Shown: in pieces, positions 1 through 10,073 of the stretch
How positions within the stretch are numbered: the first letter of the stretch is position 1
Layout of the letters: the number at the start of each line of letters is the position of its first letter
Origin: Benincasa hispida
Taxonomy: Eukaryota > Streptophyta > Magnoliopsida > Cucurbitales > Cucurbitaceae
Reading direction: 5' to 3'
Assembly (NCBI RefSeq): GCF_009727055.1
Contig: NC_052357.1
Location: 84,032,970 to 84,096,969, forward strand
DNA length: 64,000 nucleotides
Program-made: the position numbers and the translations under genes
The notes under the pieces: model-generated
Seen by the model: the letters and a program-made list of their open reading frames with translations, nothing else
Database searches by the model: none
What the model was told of the DNA's origin: nothing

Positions 1-2501
1 GAGTTCATTCACGGAGAGAGCGAGTCTTGTCGAGAAGAAAGTCTTCAACTGGTATGTTTACTCTTTGTCTTTTATCCTTTAAGTATGCCAGTAATTTAGT
101 GTTGATAATGCATATCTGTATGTGTGAATGTAAATGTGGAAATTTTGTCACAGTGGTTTGGAAAGATCCGCTTCCACTAATAGGTACTCTTGTACAAGAA
201 TTCCTTCACATTCATCTACCTTAGTTGAGAAAGAACCATTTTTCTCAATCCCTCAACGTTGAAACGTTAGTTGATGCAAAGTAATCTCAACACATTCAAC
301 GTCAAGATCATAGTATCTAGGTGCACGTGGTAATACCCTGGATACCATTATACCTTAGGCATCAGGGGACCCAGATACCTTCATACCTTCGGTATCGGGT
401 TTCTTCATCATCACATCATAAAACTTCATGGAAACATCTTAGATCACCATGGTTCTACTCATCAAACCTTAGGTAACTTCTTAAACTTCTTTTAAAACAC
501 ATCACATAAAACTTAAGGTTTTTCTTTGAACTCATCATAAACTCACTTAAAAGCTTCTGGAAAGAAAGAACTATGCATCCACATATTTGCTTAAAACTCA
601 TACTTCAATTCGTGAAAACTCATCGCATGGCAGATAACCAATGCATTAAAAATCTCTTTAAGAAAATCATCCGCAAACCTTTGAGCTTAATCATACATCA
701 TGCTTTGAAAACTCTTAAGTAAAACATTCATCATAAAACATGCGTTGAAACCATTTAATAAGAAAACATTCATAAAATATATCACTCACAATCTTAGGCT
801 ATTTCCTCAAAAGGGTTGTAGGCTTTTTCTATTTGCGTTTGCCCTTCAACATCCATAAATACCTTTGGTTAATAAGACTAGCTACATTTTGAGCTTACCT
901 TTAACATTAAAACTCATCATCAAACTTAAACATTCCTCTTAACTTATCATCGCATAGCCTAACTCAACCCACCGCATCTCAATTCATCTCATTGCATCAT
1001 CAATAGTTAATTAATTTACCTTACAGTTGGTTGAATAATGGAAACCCTTGCTTAAGAGTGCTCACTCAGTTGCCAAGACACGCTCACCATACCTATGCGA
1101 CGAGTGTCCATTACGCGTCTCCCTCAACGTGCCTTGGCTGTTGATACCTCCCTTTCTATGGCCTCACGTTTCATTCTACACGCACACCTTACCTAACAAC
1201 TTCCTTCTTTCGCGTAAGCCCTCGCTAATCACTTTCGTGCGTCATCGCATATCCTGTATGGTTAGCTGCTTGCTTATTCTTCGGGTACAGCTGCTTGCTT
1301 ATTCATCCAAAATTCCAGGTTCAACTTCTAAATTTTTTAACTTTAAAACCAGCCACTATTTAGCTAAACTTCTCTCTATAAACTTGCTCATAAACATTGT
1401 AACTCTCTTACCTTAGAATTTGAGCATTAAACTCTTATTGGTAGGTTAGAAATTTTCTAACTTCTCAAGTTTGCATGAGAATTCATAAAACTTCATATTC
1501 TCAAAAATTATTCAAATTCTTAATCTTTATTCATTCGATTCATGCCTTGGCAACCCGATAACACCTTTAAGACCTTCTAAATTTCAAGTGGCAGTAATCC
1601 CCTTCCTTAAGCATGTGCAAATTGGCTAAACCAATTCCTTTTTTGAAAGGTCTATTTATACTTGAGTTTGCATGTAAACTTATCTTAATTAAATGCCACC
1701 TGACCCATAAATCTTTGATTAACATTTCTAAAGCTGCCACATGGCCTGCTTACCAAGTGATAAGGCTAAACACTTCCACTTAACCTCATCGTATAGGGCT
1801 TGCGTCCACTTAAGCCCTTTCCTGGTCTTCATTTAACTTTAACCTTCATCATAACGCCTTGCCTTAGGCACTCATCGCAAGCCTTATCTGATCATTCCTT
1901 CTTTGAATGACTCCAAAGCATACCTCGTCGCATTATCTATGCGACACCATTCCTCATATCATCGCCTAATGCTCACAGCAGCCTTGCCTACCAACCTCTA
2001 AATCTCTCGGCCAGTCCTTATCTCACACCCCTCTTAGAACTTTGCCTTAGCATCATTTGGAGCACTCGTCAAGGTGACTCGACTGCTGGCATGCTGCCTG
2101 TATTTATTCTTTACTTACATCACATGAAACTGGTCACATGTACTTTCTACCAGCCTCGGCCAACACTTTACTCACCCGATAGCCAATTCAACTTTCTTTA
2201 TGGTTGTCTGCATCCATTATGGGCCACACTTAGCCAAATTTTCCTCTTCTTAAATACTCAACCGCATAGCTTGACTCAACTTTGTCGTATCAAGCTTTCT
2301 GTTTTTCTTCTAAGTACTAGTTTCCCTCCATCACACTCAAGAGCTTTAACATCCTATACTTGGAACATTTTTTTTCCCTTCCTCTTATCCTTTCATACAT
2401 CCTCATTATACCTTATTATCATTTCAACTAACCCAACATCAATAACTCATAATCATAGAGACTTAAGCATAATTAATTAATAAAATAGGTTTGAGGGTTT
2501 A
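1..2501. mobile_element. L1-type LTR, copy 1 (partial, left end not identified)
   Basis: From about position 230 to 2501 the sequence resembles, in the same order, the interior and end of the LTR-like unit at 6274-8807: CTCAATCCCT, serial 'ata cctt cggtatc' phrases, runs of cgcat/gcatag words, and a GGGTTTA end. A second copy begins directly at 2502. No coding frame is convincing; the open frames here (e.g. 1048-1416, 2091-2480) are low-complexity and have no family resemblance. Positions 1-230 have no match that I can see. Known: plant LTRs usually begin TG and end CA. Inferred: this is the terminal part of an LTR whose start lies near or beyond the window edge. Confidence 0.45.
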
Positions 2502-4086
2502 TGTCACACCCCGTCTCAGATTAGCCTCTTAACCTGGAAGGAAATGTGACTATAGCAGTTACTAACCTTTTTGCTGGCAGTTACTACCTTACTAACCTGT
2601 TCAACCTGTCTTAAACCCTGGTATACAACATATCTTAGCTACTAGCTATGACCTCCCTTTTGAGACTAACTTTCATATTCATGTTCACATTGTTTTTAAC
2701 ATAGGGATCTTACCTACTAACACCAGCTTCACTAGGCGTTGACACTTAGAACCTCCCTCTTGGTGCTAAACTTCACTATGTGGCAACCACCATTCTATTG
2801 CCCAACCTTGCACCAATGTAACACCTAGGCACCCATCACATGCCTTATGCGTCCAAGCCTTCAACTCAACCTTGATCTTAGGCGTCCAAACCTCTTATGA
2901 TCACCTACTTAGCCCTAAGGTCAACCTCACATAGGCTAGCATTCATCTTAGCCCATGCACACATGCAGACCATCAAGCTACCTGCTTATTCATGCCAAGT
3001 AGCTTCCTGCTTGTTCAACATTTCCATATTCAACTTACTCGTTTAATAACTTATTTTTCAGAGCTTTTCTTAAGAAACTTCCTTCTACAAACTTTCTAAA
3101 AAATGTCTTAAGATACTTACCTCAAAACTTAAGCTTATAATTCTTCGTGGTTTGGCCGAAATCTTCAAAACTTTAGCATAGGCTCTTGATTACCCGAGAG
3201 CTTGACCTTCTGATACTTTCTTCAATTTTTCAATAAGTTCCTGATGTTTTCTTCTTCCAGCAGCCCTCCACCATCAACTAGAATTCTTTAGATTTTAGAT
3301 GGCTTTGAAATCTCTTCAAATGCTCGAGTAGTTTGTTCAAAACAACATTTGGAAATTAGCTTTTCCTTTTGTACTCCTGCCACCTATTCCTCCTTAATAG
3401 GTTGCCACAACAACCACTTAATGGGTTGACTCCATTAAACCGACCCAGCTGGCCTTCTTAAACGGTGCTTAAGGCTGATCATAAATGCAAAACTCGATGC
3501 TCGATGGAATTTACTCGATACATGATAGCATTTATTCGATGTACGATGACATTTACTCGATGGTAAACTCGATGCCTGATTCCTTCCTTGTTCACGCATG
3601 GCCTAAACTCGATGATACTCAATCGTATACTCGATGCAAGGTCCTTTCCTCGCTCATTCATACTCTATGCACGATCCCTCACTCATGCATACTCAATGAA
3701 CGATCCTTTCTTCACTCATGCATGGCTTTACTCGATGCACAATCCTTTCCTCAATCATGCATGGCTTTTACTTGATGCACGATCCTTTCCTCGATCATGC
3801 ATGGCTTTTACTCGATGCATGATCCTTTCCTCAATCATGCATGGTTTTTACTTGATGCTCGCCCACCATTTTCATGGCCAACACTTTGCCAAAATTTTCT
3901 TCTTGCTAGGTTAACTTAAAAACACCCGAGAGCCAAGTCTCCAATACTTAAGCATTGTCCTTCTTCATTTCTTTATCCTTTATCTATTGCTTACAGTTTC
4001 ACATTAACTCAAATGTTAAACCCCTCATTTTACCAATCTCAACAACAAACATATTTAAATAGGGAAAGTAAGGTTTGGGTTTCACA
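2502..4086. mobile_element. L1-type LTR, copy 2, abutting copy 1
   Basis: Begins TGTCACACCCCG like the unit at 6274 and ends GGGTTTCACA at 4086, just before the Cop-A coding relic starts. The unit has TG/CA ends, is about 1.6 kb (shorter than the 2.5 kb copy at 6274), and carries its own minisatellite at 3485-3865. It lies head to tail against copy 1 with no spacer. This could be unequal exchange or two insertions at one site. No protein-coding gene is supported. Confidence 0.5.
3485..3865. repeat. ACTCGATGCA minisatellite inside L1 copy 2
   Basis: Repeats of ctcgatgca, cgatcctttcctc and catgcatgg. In 3731-3860 the period is exactly 40 bp (ctcgatgcac at 3731, cttgatgcac at 3771, ctcgatgcat at 3811, cttgatgctc at 3851). 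Upstream units are shorter and more variable (about 23-36 bp). Open frames on both strands here are by-products of the repeat and are not called genes. Confidence 0.85.
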
Positions 4087-5240
4087 GTTTACAACTTGCC
4101 TTTGTTAAAATCTCCATCAAAGTTATGCAAGAACTGCCTTGTGGGGAAACAACAACGAGATTCTTTTCCAATAAAAAGTTTTTGAAGAGCTTCTAAAATC
4201 TTTCAGCTTGTACATGCCGATATATGTGGGCCAATTAAGCCAACCTCAAAGAGGAATAAAAGGTATTTAATTACTTTTATTGATGACTATAGTTGAAACA
4301 CTTGGGATAGTTGAAACACTTGGGTTAATTTTTTAGTAGAAAAATCATAAGCTTTTGTTGTATTTAAAAACTTCAAAGTATGCGTCGAGAAAGCTACAAA
4401 TGTGTTACTTAAAGGTCTACATAACAATCATGGTGGAGAGTTTACATCCTAGGAATTCAACAATTTTTGTGATGAAAATGGAATAAAAAGACAATTGACA
4501 ACCATGTAGTCACCACAACAAAATAGCATCGTAGGAAGAAAAAATTGACCCATCATGAATTTGGTTCGTAGTATGATATTAGAAAAGAATGTGCACAAAA
4601 CATTCTAGCCAAAAGCAGTAAATTGGACTGTACGTGTTTTAAATCGCAATCTAAAGCTTGTCGTAAAAGACAAAACACCCGAAGAAGTATTGAGCAGAGT
4701 CAAGCCGTCAATTCAATATTTTGAGTATTTAGTTGCATTTCTTTGTTCATGTGCATGATAGTACAAGAGCAAAGTTCGATGGGAAAAGCTTAAGATGCGT
4801 TTTACTTGGGAGTCAAAGGTGAAGACTTTATGATCCTATCTCACAAAGGATTATAGTGCCGAGATGTTGTATTTGAAGAAAGTGAAAAGTGGGAGTGGGA
4901 GAAGCAGCATGAAATAGACATTTTTTGTGAGCAAGAATGGGAAGATATTGGAAAAAAGGTAGCAAATAAACCAGTTGGAGAAGAAGATGTTGAAGCAGTT
5001 GGAGAACAAGATATTGTTGATGCAAAATTAATAGAGTCTCTTACCATTAATCATGAAACTTCTTCAGATTGTGTTGAAGGGAGGAATAGAAGGCCATCAA
5101 CTTGGCTGAAAGACTACATAATTGGTGAAGGTTTATCTGATGAAGAGGCAACCTTTCTTGCTATGTATACAACAATTGTTGATCCTCTTAACTATGAAGT
5201 AGTTGTAAAAAGTGAAAAATGGAGAACAACCATGGATGCA

Positions 5241-5500
5241 GAGATAGAGGTGATTTAGAAAAAGGCACATGTTAATTAATTAAACGTCCCCAAGGAGTCA
5301 AAACAGTTGTAGTGAGGTAGGTTAAGACTAAAATTAATGAGAAAGGAGAAGTAGACAAGCTTAAAGCTGGATATAGAGATTGAGGCGATTTAAAAAAAGG
5401 CACATGTGAATTAATTAAATGTCCCCAATGAGTCAAAACAGTTGTAGTGAGGTAGGTTAAGACTAAAATTAATGAGAAAGGAGAAGTAGACTGCAAAGGT
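5241..5500 (+). repeat. 135-bp tandem duplication within the Cop-A RT relic
   Basis: The segment starting gagatagaggtgattt (5241) is repeated starting gagattgaggcgattt (5376), an offset of 135 bp (45 codons, frame-preserving). AAAGGCACAT at 5261 and 5396 confirms the offset. The copies differ at only a few bases, so duplication came well after the element died or shortly before its interruption. It duplicates the N-terminal region of the RT domain. Confidence 0.85.
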
Positions 5501-5507
5501 ATTGTAA

Positions 5508-5592
5508 TTAAAGTGTAGGATGGGGGAATTGAATCTCTAACCTCAAAATCGATAATACAAGTACTATGCCAGTTGAGCTATGCTCATGTTAG
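5508..5592 (-). mobile_element. tRNA-derived SINE-like unit (minus strand)
   Basis: On the minus strand there is a good RNA polymerase III A box, TAGCTCAACTGG (plus coordinates 5569-5580), and a B box of the type GATTCAATTCC (plus 5525-5535), about 34 bp apart, as in tRNA-derived SINEs. CCCCCATCC follows the B box, as often seen in plant SINEs. The unit interrupts the copia RT, replacing expected RT sequence. No clean target-site duplication was found, and it does not fold obviously as a full tRNA. A diverged tRNA pseudogene is the alternative. Confidence 0.5.
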
Positions 5593-5827
5593 CATATTGA
5601 GGCATATTTTTTAAAAGAAGGATTTCAGAAATGTGATTATAGGTTTATATGTTGTAGGTTTATATGTTGATCTCTTATCCTAGGAAATAATGAATTAATT
5701 TTTGCAGAATTTACAAACTCAATGAAGCATGAGTTTGATATGACCAATCTAGGAAAAATGAAGTACTTTCTTAGTCTTAAAGTCTTGTAGAAATCACATG
5801 GAATTTTCATTTGTCAGAGAAAGTATG

Positions 5828-8800
5828 TGATAACCCGAAAAAAGAGTTATATTTATGTTCCTACCTCTACCATTTTCTATAATTCATATGCTTTAAATAT
5901 TAATTTTATCGATAATTTAATCCAAGAGGTCAAAGGATCACTTAAAAGAAAAAAGAGGCAAAAAATGAGTCAAATAGGAGTTTGGAATCAACAAAATTGA
6001 AGAAGACTAAAAAATTACGAAATTGCCATCGAGAGGCAACATAGCTACACTATCAGCATCATAAGGCTACATTACAAGGCAGAAACGAAGGCATTAGTGG
6101 CATGCTATGCTTGAAGGCAGAAGCAACAGATACTGAGCAGTGTAACGACGCTTCCCTCAGCATCATTAGGGTATGAACTTTGACGAAAATGCAACGTGAA
6201 TACATGTGTGACTTATTCTGCCCAACGTAATGGCAACGTCTCTATGCCCACCTCTACGCTCAAGGGCTACTACTGTCACACCCCTCCTTAGATTAACCTC
6301 TTAATTCAAAGAGAAATGTGAAAACAGCAATTGTCAACCCTCTTATTACAATTACTGCCAACATACTCATAAAAATTGGTATCTTTAGCACTTGTTATAC
6401 CTGATTAATAATTTATAATTCTCTAGAACTCAACACAAAATTCTAGAAACCACTTTAAACATATAGTTTACAGCTAATAAAAAATATCAACATAAACATA
6501 CATAACAGATTTAGAAACCAACTTACATACAACACAAACTCCACTCTGTTCTCCCCCTAACATGGATATAAAACTTAAATAGAACGTTATGAGTCATATA
6601 AACTGCAATCTTTCTGAGGGTCTGAGGAGTGACTGAATGACAGAACCACTATGCCTCAGGACGTCGACCGCTACCTGGGGAGGAAAACATTTTTAAAGAG
6701 TGAGCTAGAAAGCCCAGTGAGTGACTATCTAAGTAAAAATACTTGAAATCATAATTAAAATAAACATGTTTATCAAAGGAAACATTATTAAAATCATAAT
6801 TAGAGTTTTGAAAATAGAACTAAAATCATAAGAATACATCATGTAAAAACCCTGAAATAACTTTTTAACATATTTCTGAAGATTCCACTACTCCACTACC
6901 TGAACATGTGGGAAAGCCCTTTTGCTCAATCCCTAATAACCTTAGTTGAGAGAGAGCCCTTTTGTTGATCTCATCAATATCGATAACTTAGTCATACGTG
7001 TACGTACATCTAAATTGGGTCCTAACCACCTTACTATACCTTTGGTGTCAAGGATCCCTAACATCATTGAAATCTAGGTATCTTACCATACATTCGGTAC
7101 CAACATCGAAGTAGGGTTTGTACAGGGCATAAATATTTAAACATTTAAGAACATATATAGAATATGCATATTTCAAATAATCATACCTCATGGTTTCATA
7201 TCAATGCATAGTGCCTTGTAAAACATGGAGTATATTTGATCAATTTCATCATGTGATAAAACATGGCATAGGCTATTAGAAAAGGCATGCTAAACTTTTA
7301 AATAATTTCATCATTTAAAAACATAGATAATGCGATCAACATTCATATTAAAGCATGCGTTCGAGAAAATTATAATATAATAACTTCATATGAAATGCCT
7401 ATGCGTTGGAAATCATTCAGATAACTTGCGTTAGAAAACATTTATTAAAACTTGTCACTCACCTGTCTTAAGCTACTTATCCAAGGCGTTGTACGCCTCT
7501 CCTATTTGTGTTTGCCCTGAAAGGGAAAAGTCCCTTGGTCAGTGTACTTAGCTCCCTTTTGAGCTTAACGCATAGCTTAACTTTATCAAATACTAATGGT
7601 TATTGCATCATAGCTAAGTTCCATGCATCAAAAACCATCTTTAACACATCGACTATTCCTTAGCCATCTTACCTTATAACTTTAATGACAAATGGAAATC
7701 CCTTCTCAAGATGCTTGGGTAAGCATTGCAACACTTCTCAGCCTATGCGATGTACTCAGATTGCTTTCGTTGTGGATTTGCTATGTTGTATGCATTAACG
7801 CATAACCTCACTAAGTCAGTTGCTTGCTTATTCTTCGTATGCAACTGCCTACATATTCATCCACAACAACATCTCAAAATCAAACTTCCAAATTTTATAA
7901 CTTTAATTCCAACATTCGTTTAACTAGACTCCCTTCAAAAAAATACTCATAAACATCTTAACTTTTTCTTACTTCAGAATTTGAGCATCATTTCTTCCAA
8001 AATCGATCATAAATTCCTCAAATGTTCCTTTTGCTGGTTGAAAATTCTTCAACTTTCAAATTCTTCAGATGGCAGCAACTCTCCCTTACTTAGGCATTAG
8101 GAAAATTTTGGCAAATCAGTTTCCTTCTTAGTTAAGCCCATTTATACTTGGGCTTGCATGAAGAGTTAGCTTAATTAATTGCCACCTATCAAGTTTATCC
8201 CTTTATTGACGTTTGTAAGGTTGCCACCTGGCTTACTTATTCGTTAATTAAGTTGAATCCCCCAGCTTAAACTTGATCGCATAGCCTTGCATCCATCCAA
8301 GAATTCTTCGTTTAACGCATGATTTTCTATCGCATCACTCGTCAGCATAGCCTCATCAATGGCATACAAAGTTGGTCGCATAAATCCTTCATATCATTTG
8401 TTGTACTTAGCCATAACGTTCCCCTTTTTAGACCTCTGGCCACATCATTCAACTAAGTTGGCCACATGGTGCCTTATAGTTCCATCGCATGGAACCCTCC
8501 CCTCTTTGGATGTTAACTTGTTCCCACTTCACCTGAGAACCCAAAGTTCCATACTTAACATATTTTCTTTCCAATTTTCGACTTACCATTAATAGGTTTC
8601 TCCAACTCTCTACGCGTTAACCATGTAACAACCTGAATGTATATAGTCAGAACACATAGAAAAATTTTCCCATTTTCTTACATTTCAGGCACAACATTCA
8701 CTATACATACTTAACTACCTTTTCCCATTGTTATTAATACCCAACTTAACTCATAATTAAGAGGACTTAAACTTAATTAACTAGTCAAGCAAGTTCAGGG

Positions 8801-9878
8801 GTTTACAGTTGCAGCAAAGCATCATTACGCTTGTTAGAGCGTTGTTACGCTACACCCTTAGTATAAAAGCAAAATTTAGCCATTTTACACGGAAAATCTG
8901 ATCTTCACTCGATTTTCTCTCAATTTTCTTAGCTTTCCGCACTTTTTCTTTCATTATTTTCTTATATTTGATGCATCCATGCAATTCTTTTATCAAATCT
9001 TGAAGGAGATACTATATTCAGGTAAGTGAATCTAGTTTAGTTTAGGTTAGATTCTTAATTTCATGGTATGAGATTGAATCTTTTATAATTGTTGATGTAA
9101 TTTCTTGATTTCTTTGATAAATTCTTGTTGTAATTCATTCTTGAATGTTGAGATAACTTCTACGCATTGAGTTTTAGAATTCTTTTTATCAACTTTCTTT
9201 AATTCAATGAATGCTATAAATAATTACATGTCTATGTGCTTAATTTCTTAGGGCAACAAAACTAAAAAGTGTAAATGTGTGAATTTAGATTGTTGGGATT
9301 AGTCTTGTTCATAATTATGCTTGATTAGTTAAATAAAAAAATAATTGAATTAGTAACCTAGACTTTTCGAACTACTAATTCAATCTTAGTCAAGATTGCT
9401 TCTTCTTAATGCAAATGCACGATTAATATGGACGCTATCAAATTCAATTAGTTTTGTCATTTATAATTGATTGAATTTTTTAATCATGAAATTGAGGTTA
9501 TGAAATTCTAGGCTTTTAGATTGGATAGGCCAAGTGAATAACTAGCAAGAATCTTGAGTATATTAAATGCCTACGAGTGCCAAGAAAATTAGGACACCTA
9601 AACTAGACTAGATCATTTTAAAAATCGAGTTTCTATCTTTACATTTACGCGTTTACATTCCTGTCCTTACATTCTTGCACGATTTTTTCAATTTTACAAT
9701 AAAACTCCCCTTCTGATTACCACTCGAATTCAAAATTAGGTTAAACAATCATTAGGTTCTCTATGGACAATCCCTTTTTTGCCATCTATACTATGTATTA
9801 GTGTAGGTTGTTGATTGGAGTTACAAATTTATTTGGTCCTTGGAAGTGTGATACCGATACACATTTCCAAGTTGATCA
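5828..9878 (+). mobile_element. Gyp-1 5' LTR (split by an L1-type LTR)
   Basis: Two pieces, 5828-6273 and 8808-9878, together about 1.5 kb. Both match the 3' LTR in order: the first matches 18968-19420, and the beginning of the second matches 21206-21524 (e.g. CTGATCTTCACT, GTAAGTGAATCTA). Ends are TGATAACCC and GTTGATCA. A likely core promoter, TAGTATAAAAGC, lies at about 8859-8870 and is also present in the 3' copy (about 21284). Confidence 0.8.
6274..8807. mobile_element. L1-type LTR, copy 3, inserted in the Gyp-1 5' LTR
   Basis: TGTCACACCCCTCC at 6274 to GGGGTTTACA at 8807, 2534 bp, resembling copies 1 and 2. It breaks the Gyp-1 LTR exactly where the 3' LTR copy reads continuously (ctcacaagctactgcgg at about 21227). 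The flanks (actac / gttgc) do not form a clean 5-bp duplication, so exact borders may be off by a few bases. Internal open frames (7726-7923, 8359-8592) have no recognisable family. Likely a solo LTR. Confidence 0.6.
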
Positions 9879-9881
9879 AAT

Positions 9882-9899
9882 TGGTGTTATTGCCAGGGA
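9882..9899 (+). promoter_or_regulatory. Gyp-1 primer-binding site
   Basis: TGGTGTTATTGCCAGGGA begins three bases after the LTR end at 9878. It resembles the TGGCGCCGTTGCCGGGGA site of Athila-type plant gypsy elements, with a few substitutions. Its place right after a CA-ended LTR supports both the border and the element class. Confidence 0.7.
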
Positions 9900-10073
9900 A
9901 TCTTGGTAGTTGTTTAGCCAATTTTGAATTCAAATTTGTGTGTGTGTGTCTCTTGTTGTTTTTAACCCATTCTTTTGGAGGTACTAGACTTCAATATTTT
10001 GCAAGTGATAATAAGAGAAGGACGGTGATTACAATAAGAGTGACGAAGGAAACAAGACGGAAGTGAGCTTCAA

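Larger units (their letters stand above)
4087..5827 (+). pseudogene. Cop-A: Ty1/copia pol relic, 5' portion (pre-integrase, integrase, RT)
   Basis: Plus-strand translation with many stops gives, in order: the end of a gag-pre-integrase domain (about 4095-4170); the integrase start HADICGPIKP (about 4210); IDDYS (about 4275); GGEF of the DDE catalytic core (about 4432); the integrase-to-RT linker; RT phrases around 5270-5500; and later RT sequence (YFLKEGFQKC type) at 5605-5827. Part of the RT is missing between these last blocks, where a SINE-like unit sits. No gag or 5' LTR is visible, because L1 copy 2 abuts at 4086. The frame stops abruptly at the Gyp-1 LTR (5828) and the matching RNase H end resumes at about 35976. 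Dead element. Confidence 0.85.

Noticed and set aside
1..230. Possible exon end (AACTG|GTATGTTTACTC at about 48)
   Set aside because: A GT donor-like site alone; no upstream coding context in the window and no recognised protein.
3479..3914. Overlapping frames on both strands (Met/His/Ser-rich)
   Set aside because: By-products of the 40-bp minisatellite, with no family resemblance.
5520..5590. A functional tRNA gene on the minus strand
   Set aside because: A and B boxes are present, but no paired acceptor stem or complete cloverleaf could be made by eye; fits a SINE better.
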